This document shows positions 16,185 to 24,731 of a DNA stretch of 64,000 nt, one piece after another. Each line of letters starts with the position of its first letter. The first letter of the stretch is position 1. Below the pieces are notes generated by a model. It was not told the DNA's origin, did no database searches, and saw nothing but the letters and a program-made list of their open reading frames with translations. The translations under genes were made by a program, and so were the position numbers. The stretch comes from Aliiroseovarius sp. F47248L (GTDB taxonomy: Bacteria > Pseudomonadota > Alphaproteobacteria > Rhodobacterales > Rhodobacteraceae): positions 558,001 through 622,000 of the forward strand of contig NZ_JALKBF010000001.1 of NCBI RefSeq assembly GCF_023016085.1. The letters run 5' to 3'.

Positions 16185-16492
16185 GGTTTTTCGCCGATGT
16201 CCTTCATGCGTTCAGCAATATCGCCCGCAATGCGCTCATACAGGGCGGCTTGCTTGTCCCTAGGAGAGCCAGGCTTCGGGTTCCTTCGGCGGATGCGTTT
16301 GGCAAGCCAGAAGAGCAGTCTTGCGGCTGGATCGGATGTCGCATCCGGTTCTGTGGCCGGATACTTCTCCTCTAGGGCGACGACGATTTCCTGCGACAGG
16401 CTGCGCCGGTTCAGAGTGGCATGTGTTTCCAGACGCTTCTTCAGCGCGGCAGGAAGCAAGAGTTTGAATTGGACCAAGGCTTCATCTTTCAT
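16181..16492 (-). CDS. Arc-like ribbon-helix-helix DNA-binding protein
   Basis: A 103-residue protein from the MKDEALVQF start. The N-terminal 45 residues have the Arc/MetJ pattern: a beta strand (VQFKLLLPAALKKRLE), then NRRSLSQEIVVALEE. The C-terminal half is basic. It converges with the secreted-protein gene (4-bp overlap) and diverges from the small RHH gene at 16562, with two operator-like palindromes between them. Probable autoregulator of the integration module. A longer start at 16534 would cover one operator and is not preferred. Confidence 0.8.
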   Translation of the reverse strand: MKDEALVQFKLLLPAALKKRLETHATLNRRSLSQEIVVALEEKYPATEPDATSDPAARLLFWLAKRIRRRNPKPGSPRDKQAALYERIAGDIAERMKDIGEKP

Positions 16493-16503
16493 GATTCCAT
16501 GAT

Positions 16504-16518
16504 GGACAATATTTGTCC
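16504..16518. promoter_or_regulatory. Operator-like palindrome 1 (GGACA-N5-TGTCC)
   Basis: A perfect GGACA/TGTCC inverted repeat with a 5-bp AT spacer, 12 bp upstream of the minus-strand RHH gene. It is the partner of an identical-arm site at 16529-16543, 25 bp away start to start. Tandem sites between divergent RHH genes strongly suggest a shared operator. Confidence 0.65.
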
Positions 16519-16528
16519 TCAATGATAT

Positions 16529-16543
16529 GGACATTTAATGTCC
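16529..16543. promoter_or_regulatory. Operator-like palindrome 2 (GGACA-N5-TGTCC)
   Basis: Second copy of the GGACA/TGTCC palindrome with spacer TTTAA, 18 bp upstream of the ATG of the plus-strand small RHH gene. The 25-bp repeat distance to site 1 is about two and a half helical turns. Confidence 0.65.
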
Positions 16544-16561
16544 TTTTGTTGAGGTGTAAAT

Positions 16562-16723
16562 ATGAAGACAACCCAATTCAAACTGAACCTACCAGCGGAC
16601 GTGAAAGCCTGGCTTGAAGAAGAAGCTGTGCGGAACTTGCGCTCACAGGGCGCGCAGGTGGTGTCTTGTTTGCGGGCAGCCATGTCGCGGCAAGAAGCCG
16701 TGGGTGAGAGGGCTGAGAAATGA
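16562..16723 (+). CDS. 53-residue ribbon-helix-helix-like protein
   Basis: A short gene, ATG at 16562 to TGA at 16723. The product begins KTTQFKLNLPADVKAWLEEE and resembles the N-terminal strand and first helix of Arc-like proteins, then SQGAQVVSCLRAAM as a second helix. The GAGG about 8 bases upstream serves as a ribosome-binding site. Its stop overlaps the start of the next gene (ATGA), so the two are coupled. Probable DNA-binding regulator of the excision/integration genes. Confidence 0.7.
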   Translation: MKTTQFKLNLPADVKAWLEEEAVRNLRSQGAQVVSCLRAAMSRQEAVGERAEK

Positions 16724-16977
16724 GCCCAAGCCATATTCAGTTGATTCCAACCCCAGAGCTCGCGCTTCTCTTCGGTTACAATGAACCGAGCGCGTCCTTC
16801 TACGACTTTTGCCGCAGGACTGGCATCGCTCCGGTGCCGGGGCGGCGCGGGTGGTATGACCCGAAGCTCATTCGCGCGCGATTGGATGCTGTTCAGGGCA
16901 TCAGCGCGGCAGAACGCGAGGCCACTTCGCAACCGAGCCTTGTCGCACAGCGGAGAGCGCGCCGTGCCCAGAAGTAA
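16720..16977 (+). CDS. AlpA/excisionase-like small DNA-binding protein
   Basis: An 85-residue basic protein. The segment ALLFGYNEPSASFYDFCRR followed by a GRRGWYDPKLIRARLD motif resembles winged-helix excisionase or AlpA-type proteins that read a residue-specific helix and choose the integrase direction. It lies between the 53-residue RHH gene (4-bp overlap) and the integrase (14-bp overlap), the normal place for xis. The assignment rests on context plus weak sequence similarity. Confidence 0.6.
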   Translation: MSPSHIQLIPTPELALLFGYNEPSASFYDFCRRTGIAPVPGRRGWYDPKLIRARLDAVQGISAAEREATSQPSLVAQRRARRAQK

Positions 16978-18040
16978 TCTTCCCAAGGGTGTCCACCGTG
17001 TCCGGCGCAAGGTTGTGTCGGGGGTTCGCTACCATTTCTATGCCTGGCGGGGCGGCCCCAAATTTTGGGAAGGGACGGCCCCGAACCCGAAAGAACCCGA
17101 GTTTTTCCATGCGTTTTCCCAGTGCGGTACGCCGGTGGGCCCGGCTGAATATCTGACGACTCACTTGGTCGACGATTTTCTGTCCAGTGCGTCACTGCCC
17201 AAGGCTGAGCGTTCGAAGGCCGATATCCGAAAATGGCTGGAGCTGTTTCGCGAGGAGTTCGGTGCAGATCCCGTCGCGATGTTCGAAGAGCGCGCCTCGC
17301 GGGGGGAGGTCAATAATTGGCGCAAGAAATGGCTTCATTCGCCCAAGCAACACGACATGGCGGGCACCCACGCGACACGCATTCTGAATTGGGCGGTGGA
17401 AGAGGGGAAGCTGAAAGAGCATCACTGCCACAAGCTTAAGAAGCTCTACCAATCGAATCGCACAGAGATCATCTGGACGAGCGGCGATATCGCCCAGTTC
17501 AACAAACATGCACCCACGTGGGTCCAAAGGATCCTGACCGCCGGATGCGAAACCGGTTTGCGAGCGGCCGATCTGGTTCAGGTCAAGATGGACCAATTCG
17601 AAGACACGCCGCACGGCAAGCGCCTTCGTTTCAGGACCAGTAAGCGTGGTCAGATCGCATATATCCCTGCCACATCAGCCCTTGAGAAACTGATCGCAGA
17701 GACGGCTGAAGGCCAAGAGGTGCTGCTGGTATCAGAGCTTGGCAGGCCTTTGACGGCCCGTTGGGCATCAAACCAGATTACCAAGTGGCGTCGCGAAGCT
17801 CAGATCCCGCCGTGGATCGACGGCAGGGAGAAGACTCTGTCTGACACGCGCGGGACGGCGGCGACAAGATTGCTGAATGCCGATCTATCGTTGCGCCAGA
17901 TCGCGGTGCTGATGGGCTGGTCGGTTCGCTACGCGGCGCAGGTAATCGAGCATTATGCGCAGGTTAGTCCGGACGAAAGCGATGCAGTTTTGCGCAAGCT
18001 CAATCGAGCAAAATCACTGTCTCAAGACACAAAAATGTAA
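16964..18040 (+). CDS. Tyrosine recombinase (site-specific integrase)
   Basis: A 358-residue protein from the GTG at 16964, which has GGAGAG 7 bases upstream and overlaps the stop of the preceding gene. The N-terminal SAM-like/core-binding part is followed by a catalytic domain: the first Arg in CETGLRAADLVQV, then TRGTAATRLLNADLSLRQIA with the second Arg, GWSVRYAAQVIEHYAQV with the likely nucleophile Tyr in HYAQ. The expected His of the HxxR box is Thr/Asp-like here (SDTRGTAA), a variation also seen in related integrases. It most likely integrates the island into the adjacent tRNA-Cys gene. Confidence 0.93.
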   Translation: MPRSNLPKGVHRVRRKVVSGVRYHFYAWRGGPKFWEGTAPNPKEPEFFHAFSQCGTPVGPAEYLTTHLVDDFLSSASLPKAERSKADIRKWLELFREEFGADPVAMFEERASRGEVNNWRKKWLHSPKQHDMAGTHATRILNWAVEEGKLKEHHCHKLKKLYQSNRTEIIWTSGDIAQFNKHAPTWVQRILTAGCETGLRAADLVQVKMDQFEDTPHGKRLRFRTSKRGQIAYIPATSALEKLIAETAEGQEVLLVSELGRPLTARWASNQITKWRREAQIPPWIDGREKTLSDTRGTAATRLLNADLSLRQIAVLMGWSVRYAAQVIEHYAQVSPDESDAVLRKLNRAKSLSQDTKM

Positions 18041-18056
18041 ACGCCCCTGTAAACGC
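18036..18056. repeat. Tandem 9-bp direct repeat TGTAAACGC between integrase and tRNA-Cys
   Basis: TGTAAACGC occurs at 18036-18044 and 18048-18056, a 12-bp period, spanning the integrase stop. The second copy also forms part of a GCCCC/GGGGC inverted pair. It could be an arm-type or accessory site for the recombinase. The role is inferred from position only. Confidence 0.4.
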
Positions 18057-18102
18057 GGGGCCTCAAACACGGCAAGGAGTGATGTAAGTGATTGTTTTTA
18101 AA

Positions 18103-18176
18103 TGGAGGCGAGTACCGGAATCGAACCGGTGTACACGGATTTGCAATCCGCTGCGTCACCACTCCGCCAACTCGCC
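18103..18176 (-). tRNA. tRNA-Cys(GCA)
   Basis: A 74-nt tRNA including an encoded CCA. The acceptor stem GGCGAGT pairs with ACTCGCC, the discriminator is U73 as is typical for tRNA-Cys, and the anticodon loop reads TTGCAAA with anticodon GCA. The T-arm is GGTTCGATTCC. It lies just beyond the integrase and is the probable integration target. The gene remains intact after integration because the island carries the matching 3' end. Confidence 0.96.
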
Positions 18177-18371
18177 ATCCGTGGTGTTGGGCTTCTCTAT
18201 CGCCATTTCCGGGGACATGTCCAGCCCGGAACCGCTGTGTCGATGCAAAACTGTTGTTGAATTCAGTTTTGTCTATCTGCGACGCTTTATCCATATCGTT
18301 GCGTGCGGGATTGCCGCGTCTGGCTATCTATGGCAAGAGAAGCCTAACGTCTTAGAAATGATAGGCCAGAC

Positions 18372-19025
18372 ATGACTGATTTTGCCATGCGCCGCACAAT
18401 GATGGTGGACACGCAGGTTCGCCCGTCGGATGTGACCAAGTTCCCAATTATTGACGCAATGCTTTCTGTTCCCCGCGAAGACTATGTGCCGGACGCCAAA
18501 CGTGAAGCGGCCTATATCGGCGAGAATATCGCATTGGACGGCGGTCGTGTTGTTTTAGAGCCGCGCACTCTGGCGAAGATGTTGGATGCCGTGGATATTC
18601 AGCGCGATGAGTTGGTGCTCGATCTGGGATGCGGTCTTGGATACAGTTCGGCCGTTTTGGCCCGTTTGGCCGACTTTGTTGTCGCCGTCGAAGAGGACGA
18701 GACGATGGCGACAGATGCTCAGGCGAACCTGTCCGAGCACGGTGCCGACAACGTCGCTGTTATCGCAGGCCCGTTGGCCGAGGGAAATGAAAAGAACGGT
18801 CCCTATGATGTGATTCTGATCCAAGGTGCAGTTGAGTTTGTACCTTCGGTGATCACGGATCAATTGAAGGACGGTGGCCGGATTTGCTGTATCTTCGCGG
18901 AAGGGATGCTTGGCACGGTCAAGGTGGGCTACAAAATCGACGGGAATGTGGTGTGGCGCCACAGCTTCAGCGCCGGCGCACCGGTGATCGACGGGTTTCA
19001 GAAAGCTCGAGATTTTGTACTTTGA
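18372..19025 (+). CDS. Protein-L-isoaspartate O-methyltransferase family protein
   Basis: A 217-residue class I SAM-dependent methyltransferase of the Pcm family. The N-terminal PREDYVPD segment precedes motif I VLDLGCGLGYSSAVLAR (about 77-93). The C-terminal part contains GGRICCIFAEG. Pcm repairs isoaspartyl residues, but family members upstream of tolC in this group are not all proven repair enzymes. It is the first gene of a likely two-gene unit with tolC, 56 bp downstream. It is also the first chromosomal gene after the island. Confidence 0.85.
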   Translation: MTDFAMRRTMMVDTQVRPSDVTKFPIIDAMLSVPREDYVPDAKREAAYIGENIALDGGRVVLEPRTLAKMLDAVDIQRDELVLDLGCGLGYSSAVLARLADFVVAVEEDETMATDAQANLSEHGADNVAVIAGPLAEGNEKNGPYDVILIQGAVEFVPSVITDQLKDGGRICCIFAEGMLGTVKVGYKIDGNVVWRHSFSAGAPVIDGFQKARDFVL

Positions 19026-19081
19026 TAAGACACAGGATGGTGTCGCCTTAGGCACGTCAATCCTGAGATGAATGAGGTTGC

Positions 19082-20479
19082 ATGATGGCCGGTCGAATTG
19101 GAATGAAATGTGCAGGCTTTCTGGTGGCGGTCGGAGTATCGGTCGCACAGGCACCGCTGGCTACGGCGGAAACTCTGTCGGATGCAATGGTAGCTGCCTA
19201 TAAGCACAGTGGCTTATTAGATCAAAACCAGGCTCTGCTACGCGCGGCTGACGAAGATGTTGCGATCGCACAGGCCGCGCTGCGTCCAACCTTGAATTAT
19301 GCCATTTCACATGGCTGGACAAACCCAAACACCAGCATTTCGGGCAACTCAGGATGGGCCACCACAGCATCATTGACAGCCGAATTCCTGATTTACAATT
19401 TCGGGCGGGGCAAGGCAGCAGTAGCGGCACAGAAAGAAATTGTATTGGCCACCCGCGACGGTCTGACCAGTGTCGAACAACAAATCCTGTTGCGCGCCGT
19501 CAAAGCATATGTGGATGTCAGATCGGCTGTTGAAAACGCGCAACTTCAAGGCAACTCGGTCCGGGTGCTGACGCAGGAATTGCGCGCGGCGAATGATCGT
19601 TTCGAAGTGGGAGAAGTGACGCAAACAGATGTTGCCTTGGCGCAGGCTCGTCTGGCCGCTGCCCGGGCGAACGAGGCCTCAGCGCGCGGCAATCTTGCCA
19701 TCGCTCGTGAAGAATTTCGCGCGGCAACCGGGGATTTGCCAGGGTCGTTGTCCGTGCCGCCGGCCTTGCCGATGACGGCAAAAACACTAGATGCGGCCAA
19801 GGCGATTGCGCGACAAGGCCATCCCGACATCCTTGCAGCGCAGCACAACGTTGCGGCTGCTGATCTTGCCATCGAGATTTCGATGGCGGGCATGAAGCCG
19901 TCGTTGGTTGGAAGTGCCGAAACCAAGTGGCAGGATGTCGGCGGGGCTGAGTTTGTATCAAACAGCGTCGGGGTTGCGCTTCGGGGAACCGTGTATTCGG
20001 GCGGGAAGCTATCGGCTGAGTATCGCAAAACAGTTGCCAACGCAGAAGCCGCGCGAGCTGGGCTGCACCAAGCGCGTTTGGCCGTTGATCAGGGTGTTGC
20101 AAATGCCTGGGCACAGCTTGCCATTGCTGCGGCTTCGCTGGAGGCGACCGAACGTCAGATTCGTGCCAGCCGCGTTGCCCTGCGCGGCGCACGTGAAGAG
20201 GCACAGCTGGGGTCGCGCACAACGCTTGACGTGTTGAATGCCGAGCAAGAGCTTCTGAACGCGGAAGCCAGCCGTATCACCGCTCAATCCAACCAATACC
20301 TAGCGGCATATTCGCTGTTGTCCTCGATGGGGTTGTTGACGGCAGAGCACCTGAAGCTAGGCGTAGTGATTTATGATCCCGAGGCCTATTTCAACACGGT
20401 CAAGTCCGCGCCGATCCATCGCGTCAGCCCGCAGGGCAAGCGTTTGGACAGCTTGTTGGAAGCACTTGGCAAAAATTGA
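19082..20479 (+). CDS. tolC: TolC-family outer-membrane efflux protein
   Basis: A 465-residue protein with a signal peptide (cleavage near ATA-ET, about residue 29). It has two homologous coiled-coil halves typical of TolC: an ADEDVAIAQAALRPTLNYA segment early, a TDVALAQARLAAARANEASA coil, and an RTTLDVLNAEQELLNAE repeat near the C-terminus. It provides the outer-membrane channel for type I secretion or RND efflux. The start may be either of two adjacent ATGs. It follows the methyltransferase gene. Confidence 0.93.
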   Translation: MMAGRIGMKCAGFLVAVGVSVAQAPLATAETLSDAMVAAYKHSGLLDQNQALLRAADEDVAIAQAALRPTLNYAISHGWTNPNTSISGNSGWATTASLTAEFLIYNFGRGKAAVAAQKEIVLATRDGLTSVEQQILLRAVKAYVDVRSAVENAQLQGNSVRVLTQELRAANDRFEVGEVTQTDVALAQARLAAARANEASARGNLAIAREEFRAATGDLPGSLSVPPALPMTAKTLDAAKAIARQGHPDILAAQHNVAAADLAIEISMAGMKPSLVGSAETKWQDVGGAEFVSNSVGVALRGTVYSGGKLSAEYRKTVANAEAARAGLHQARLAVDQGVANAWAQLAIAAASLEATERQIRASRVALRGAREEAQLGSRTTLDVLNAEQELLNAEASRITAQSNQYLAAYSLLSSMGLLTAEHLKLGVVIYDPEAYFNTVKSAPIHRVSPQGKRLDSLLEALGKN

Positions 20480-20579
20480 AACAGTTCGTTCAGTTGTGCG
20501 AACGCTCTGCATTGGGTAGTGTTCTGGTAATGAAGGCCGGGTCGACCGGTCCAAGGAACAATTTTGCAGGTGTTTTTGC

Positions 20580-21440
20580 ATGTCTGACCCGGTTTCAAAC
20601 GCCGAGATAGAGGACGTCCTGTCCTCGATTCGTCGGCTGATCTCTGAAAGTAAGGCGACCGATGGGCGCGCTGATCAAGGTAAAGCGGAAAAGCTGGTCC
20701 TGACTCCGGCGTTTCGCGTTCATGATGAGGGAAGTGCCAAATCCGCAAGCCCGAAACCTGATCGCAACCCGGTGCAGGAACAACCAGCTTCCTTGGATGC
20801 TATTCAACAGAACAAGTCCACGGGCGGCGCAAAAGCCAACGAAGAAGAACAACCCGTTCCGGTTTTCTCGCATCGCGGCTACACCTCAACGCCGGATGAA
20901 GAAGCCGAAGAGTTTCACGATCTTTCTGAGTCTTCGAATGACGCAGCACCGTCGACCGGTTCTGTGTCGGAAATCGAGGAAGTTGTTTCTCAACGGGACG
21001 ACATGTGGGAAGCTGACGGTGGGGATGAGACCAACCAGACCGATGTCTTGATGTTTCACGCGGCGCGACTGAAAACCGAAGATGAATACACTATTGTTGG
21101 CGAAACTGGTCAGGATGACTGGTCGGACAAGTCAACTGGTGACGTCACCGACGAAGCACCGTTTATTGCCGTTGCTGATCCGGAAGATGTAGCGCCGGCA
21201 CCGCCTGCTCGTATCGTCCAGAACCACCCCGAGCGGATGACCTCAGTTCCGACCGGGCGCGAGGTCGAGATTGTCGGCGACGACACGGACATCATAGATG
21301 AAGAAGTGGTTCAGGCTATGGTTGCCCGTCTGGTGCGCGAAGAACTGCAAGGCGAGGTCGGAGAAAAGATTACTCAATCCATACGCCGCTTTGTTCGTCG
21401 CGAGATTGAGCGCGCATTGACCCTAAAAGGATTGGAATAG
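20580..21440 (+). CDS. DUF2497/PopZ-like acidic protein
   Basis: A 286-residue, strongly acidic, low-complexity protein. The N-terminal IEDVLSSIRRLISE matches the conserved helix of DUF2497/PopZ-type proteins, and the C-terminal VREELQGEVGEKITQSIRRF region forms the second conserved helix pair with an RREIERAL end. The middle is disordered and rich in Asp, Glu, Ser and Pro. PopZ organises cell poles in alphaproteobacteria, but the length and divergence leave the exact role open. It ends 10 bp before the convergent cobQ. Confidence 0.7.
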   Translation: MSDPVSNAEIEDVLSSIRRLISESKATDGRADQGKAEKLVLTPAFRVHDEGSAKSASPKPDRNPVQEQPASLDAIQQNKSTGGAKANEEEQPVPVFSHRGYTSTPDEEAEEFHDLSESSNDAAPSTGSVSEIEEVVSQRDDMWEADGGDETNQTDVLMFHAARLKTEDEYTIVGETGQDDWSDKSTGDVTDEAPFIAVADPEDVAPAPPARIVQNHPERMTSVPTGREVEIVGDDTDIIDEEVVQAMVARLVREELQGEVGEKITQSIRRFVRREIERALTLKGLE

Positions 21441-21450
21441 ACGCAGCGCG

Positions 21451-22896
21451 TCACTCGGCCAGCGTCAGAAGATGATCTAGGTCTAGATGAGTTTCGACAT
21501 GTTGGGCCAAGGTGTCCAGCGTGGCATCAACGCGGGCTTCAAAGCCGGTCGAGGCTGCCTTGGCCCCCAAGCTCTCCAGATATGACTTTCTAAACCCGTC
21601 GGCTGAGAACAAGCCGTGTAGATAACATCCCAAGATCCGGCCATCGGCACTGGCAGCGCCTTCGGGCTTTTCATCCACTGATATCCAGCCACGCGTCGTA
21701 TCCGGACCGGTGCTGCGACCCAAATGGATCTCATAACCCGTAACAGGCTCGCCCGAGACGATATGACGTGCCTTCGTCAAAGTAAGGGTCTTCTTTGGTT
21801 CCAGATAGGTGGTAATATCAAGATGTCCCAATCCCACGACTTGTCCGGGAGGTCCTTCGATCCCGTCTTGGTCGATAATCTTTTGCCCCAGCATTTGATA
21901 GCCGCCACAAATTCCCAATACATGGCCGCCACGTCGGATATGGCCAGCAAGGTCAATATCCCATCCTTGGTCACGGAAATCAGCTAGATCGGCAATGGTG
22001 GATTTCGAACCGGGGATCAACACTAAATCGGCGTCACCGGGCAGGGCGCGGCCAGGTTCGATGATATCGACTGTCACCTCGGGTTCGTTGACCAACGGGT
22101 CCAGATCATCGAAATTGGCAATTCGGTTCAACCGCGGTACTGCGATCTTGAACGTGCCACCAGGCCGGATCGCGATGTCCATCACATCCTCGGCAGGCAG
22201 ACGCCAGGCGTCGGCAAACCAAGGCAGGGTGCCCAAATCAGACCAACCTGTGCGATCCGCAATTTCGGCGGCACCGTCGGCAAACAGGGTCGGGTCGCCT
22301 CGAAATTTATTCACAAGGAAAGCTTTGATCCGGTTTCGATCTTGCACTGGCAGCACCGCATAGGTGCCCACCAGTTGCGCAATCACACCGCCACGGTCGA
22401 TGTCACCAACCAGTACGACGGGCAGGTTCGCGGCTTCGGCAAAACCCATGTTGGCAATGTCACCTGCGCGCAGATTGATCTCGGCGGGGCTACCGGCGCC
22501 TTCGACGATGATCAGATCGCGACCGGCTCCAAGCCTGCGAAAGCTGTCCAGCACGCGCGGCATCAAATCGGCTTTCGCTTTGCCATAGTCGCGGGCCTTC
22601 ATCGTGGCATAACGTTGCCCTTGCACAATGACCTGTGCGCCCGTGTCGGTTTCTGGCTTCAGCAACACCGGGTTCATATCTACCATCGGCTCCAACCCGC
22701 AGGCACGCGCCTGAAGGGCCTGTGCCCGCCCGATCTCGCCCCCGTCGATGGTTACAGCGGCATTATTCGACATGTTTTGCGGCTTGAAAGGGGCCACGTT
22801 CATGCCGCGCGCCGCAAAAGCCCGCGCAATCCCGGCCACTAGCAAGGACTTCCCGACGTTCGAGCCTGCGCCCTGTATCATGATCGCTTTGGTCAT
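21451..22896 (-). CDS. cobQ: Cobyric acid synthase
   Basis: A 481-residue amidotransferase that amidates four side chains of adenosylcobyrinic acid a,c-diamide in the B12 pathway. The N-terminal dethiobiotin-synthase-like domain has a P-loop ([10 protein letters not shown] at about 8-17), and the C-terminal glutamine amidotransferase domain has the nucleophile Cys330 in [11 protein letters not shown] late His-containing motif (CYLHGLF) completes the triad. No cobalamin riboswitch was recognised in the 120 bp upstream. The cobalamin enzymes ecm and PutA-linked genes elsewhere in the window are not in the same operon. Confidence 0.96.
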   Translation of the reverse strand: MTKAIMIQGAGSNVGKSLLVAGIARAFAARGMNVAPFKPQNMSNNAAVTIDGGEIGRAQALQARACGLEPMVDMNPVLLKPETDTGAQVIVQGQRYATMKARDYGKAKADLMPRVLDSFRRLGAGRDLIIVEGAGSPAEINLRAGDIANMGFAEAANLPVVLVGDIDRGGVIAQLVGTYAVLPVQDRNRIKAFLVNKFRGDPTLFADGAAEIADRTGWSDLGTLPWFADAWRLPAEDVMDIAIRPGGTFKIAVPRLNRIANFDDLDPLVNEPEVTVDIIEPGRALPGDADLVLIPGSKSTIADLADFRDQGWDIDLAGHIRRGGHVLGICGGYQMLGQKIIDQDGIEGPPGQVVGLGHLDITTYLEPKKTLTLTKARHIVSGEPVTGYEIHLGRSTGPDTTRGWISVDEKPEGAASADGRILGCYLHGLFSADGFRKSYLESLGAKAASTGFEARVDATLDTLAQHVETHLDLDHLLTLAE

Positions 22897-22963
22897 ACCG
22901 GTTGCATAGGGGCTTTTCGCAAATCTGCCCAGCCCCGAACCGACGGATGATCCACCATGAACG

Positions 22964-22986
22964 AAAAACGCGCCCCACGGGGCGCG
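22964..22986 (-). terminator. Rho-independent terminator after the DUF6280 gene
   Basis: On the minus strand an 8-bp perfect GC stem (CGCGCCCC pairing with GGGGCGCG, minimal loop) is followed by five T residues. It sits about 30 bp beyond the stop of the DUF6280-type gene. Confidence 0.85.
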
Positions 22987-23016
22987 ACTTCGCTCAATCC
23001 AAATGGGATTGTTTTC

Positions 23017-23334
23017 TTATGCGGCTTCGGCCTGTGCGGCGTTACGACGCTCACTTTCTTCGCGGCTAAGCGCCACCGAGGTGCGAATGCCCTTGGAAAC
23101 GAATTCCATCAAACCCTTCACAACGCGCTCGTTGGGGTCGATTCCAGCACAGCTCAGCACTTCACGCCCGTCGCGCGAACGTGCCCAGCGGGCAATCTGA
23201 TCTGGGCCATTGCCGTATTTTTTATCATCGGCAATTGCGTCGTCCAACGCAGCCAACACCACTGCGGCAAACAGTTTGCGCGCGCGGTTGCCTTGTTCGT
23301 TGTTGAAAGCGGTACCGTCTACGGAGTCCAGCAT
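23017..23334 (-). CDS. DUF6280-like small conserved protein
   Basis: A 105-residue protein, with GNRARKLFAAVVLAALDDAI followed by a polar helix and an LSCAGIDPNERVVKGLMEFV segment. I assign it to the DUF6280 family of small Rhodobacteraceae proteins by resemblance. No signal or membrane segment is visible and the function is unknown. It is a single-gene unit with its own terminator. Confidence 0.7.
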   Translation of the reverse strand: MLDSVDGTAFNNEQGNRARKLFAAVVLAALDDAIADDKKYGNGPDQIARWARSRDGREVLSCAGIDPNERVVKGLMEFVSKGIRTSVALSREESERRNAAQAEAA

Positions 23335-23549
23335 GGTCGTCCTTTATTATTCTTGCTCTTGCGCTCGTCGGAGTAGCGGACAATATGGCGTATTCTGCGC
23401 GATTCGGTATCCCCGCAGGCACATGTCTGCTATGCGTTGATTGCATACCTAAGGCCCCAGACATGCGAAATACGTCGCCTTGCCAGAGCCAGACCGTCAA
23501 GATATAGGTGCAGACCAACAGAGTTCAACCTTTTGCGAAGGTTTATGGC

Positions 23550-24113
23550 ATGCCCAAAATTAATGGTAACGAAATCCGCCCCGGCAACGTGTTGGAGCAT
23601 AATGGTGGTCTGTGGGCCGCGGTGAAGGTCGATCACGTTAAGCCCGGCAAAGGCGGCGCGTTCGCTCAGGTCGAGATGAAGAACCTGCGCAACGGATCAA
23701 AGCTGAACGAACGCTTCCGGTCTGCAGACAAGGTCGAACGCGTGCGGCTTGAACAGAAGGACCAACAGTTTCTGTATGAAGACGACGGTATGTTGATCTT
23801 CATGGACACGGAAACCTATGAACAAATCCAGCTACCTGCCGACCTTTTGGGCGAACGTCGCCCATTCTTGCAAGATGGCATGACCATTGTGGTGGAATTC
23901 TATGAAAGCGAGGCGCTGAACGCGACCCTGCCGCAAAAAGTCACCTGCACCATCGAAGAGACAGAGCCGGTCGTGAAAGGCCAGACAGCTGCAAACAGCT
24001 TCAAGCCGGCGCTTCTGGACAATGGCGTGCGCATTTCCGTGCCGCCTTTCGTGGGGCAAGGCGAAGCGATCGTGGTGAACACGGAAACCATGGAATATTC
24101 TGAGCGCGCTTGA
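23550..24113 (+). CDS. efp: Elongation factor P
   Basis: A 187-residue EF-P of normal length from the [12 protein letters not shown] start. It has KOW-like and two S1-like domains. Lys34 in HVKPGKGGA is the residue modified in lysine-type EF-P. The C-terminal segment contains the usual [15 protein letters not shown] relieves ribosome stalling at polyproline. The upstream in-frame start at 23508 adds 14 residues unlike other EF-P proteins and is rejected. It overlaps the frame of the next gene by 4 bp if the longest reading is taken. Confidence 0.97.
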   Translation: MPKINGNEIRPGNVLEHNGGLWAAVKVDHVKPGKGGAFAQVEMKNLRNGSKLNERFRSADKVERVRLEQKDQQFLYEDDGMLIFMDTETYEQIQLPADLLGERRPFLQDGMTIVVEFYESEALNATLPQKVTCTIEETEPVVKGQTAANSFKPALLDNGVRISVPPFVGQGEAIVVNTETMEYSERA

Positions 24114-24175
24114 CGCGGGCCATAAAGCCGTTGGGGGCAGGGCGATCGCTCAGCCTTTTTATTGAGAGGCCTGGC

Positions 24176-24721
24176 TTGACCACCATCCTGTTTAACAAAC
24201 CCTTCAACGTGCTGTCGCAATTCACTGATAAAGGCTCTGAGGGAGCGCCGCGCCAGACTTTGTCCGATTATATTGATCTGCCGGGGATCTACCCTGCTGG
24301 TCGACTTGACCGCGACAGCGAAGGTTTGTTGGTCCTGACCGATGATGGCGAATTGCAAGCGAAAATCGCCAATCCCCGTCACAAACTGCCAAAAACCTAT
24401 TGGGTTCAGGTCGAACGGATTCCCGATGATGCAGCCTTGCAGACTCTGCGGGACGGGGTGAATCTGAAAGATGGGGTGACCCGCCCGGCGCAGGCGCGTC
24501 GCATCGTCGAACCCAAAATGCTTTGGTTGCGTGACCCGCCGGTGCGGTTTCGAAAATCCGTACCGGATTGTTGGATTGAGTTGACCATTCGCGAAGGCAA
24601 AAACAGGCAGGTGCGCCGGATGACCGCTGCGGTTGGACATCCTACACTACGCCTGATCCGATACGCGGTCGGAGGATGGACCTTAGAGGGCTTGGGGTCG
24701 GGCAAATGGCGTCACGTCTGA
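24176..24721 (+). CDS. 23S rRNA pseudouridine synthase, RluE-like
   Basis: A pseudouridine synthase of the RsuA/RluB/E/F class, 181 residues from a TTG at 24176 preceded by GAGAGG seven bases upstream. It has the LFNKPFNVLSQF start common in RluE, the catalytic motif GRLDRDSEGLL with Asp45, and the KNRQVRRMTAAVGHPT C-terminal segment. No S4 domain is present, which fits RluE rather than RsuA. A TTG at 24110 would give a 203-residue form overlapping the efp stop and is less likely. Confidence 0.85.
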   Translation: MTTILFNKPFNVLSQFTDKGSEGAPRQTLSDYIDLPGIYPAGRLDRDSEGLLVLTDDGELQAKIANPRHKLPKTYWVQVERIPDDAALQTLRDGVNLKDGVTRPAQARRIVEPKMLWLRDPPVRFRKSVPDCWIELTIREGKNRQVRRMTAAVGHPTLRLIRYAVGGWTLEGLGSGKWRHV

Positions 24722-24731
24722 CACGTGGCCA

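Larger units (their letters stand above)
1..18110. mobile_element. Right-hand part of a tRNA-Cys-integrated genomic island carrying a VirB-type T4SS
   Basis: A tyrosine recombinase gene ends about 60 bp from the 3' end of a tRNA-Cys gene, the usual geometry of islands that integrate into tRNA 3' ends. Leftward from it are an excisionase-like gene, two ribbon-helix-helix genes, an XRE regulator, a complete-looking VirB operon, a helicase and a HEPN/LOTUS protein. To the right of the tRNA only housekeeping genes appear. The island continues past the left edge, so its other end and attachment repeat are not visible. No relaxase or VirD4 is seen, so the choice between a conjugative element, a mobilisable island and a remnant is open. 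The exact junction is inferred to lie within the 3' half of the tRNA. Confidence 0.7.

Noticed and set aside
22897..23016. Possible cobalamin riboswitch before cobQ
   Set aside because: No B12-box-like element was found; the stretch holds a terminator for the opposite gene.
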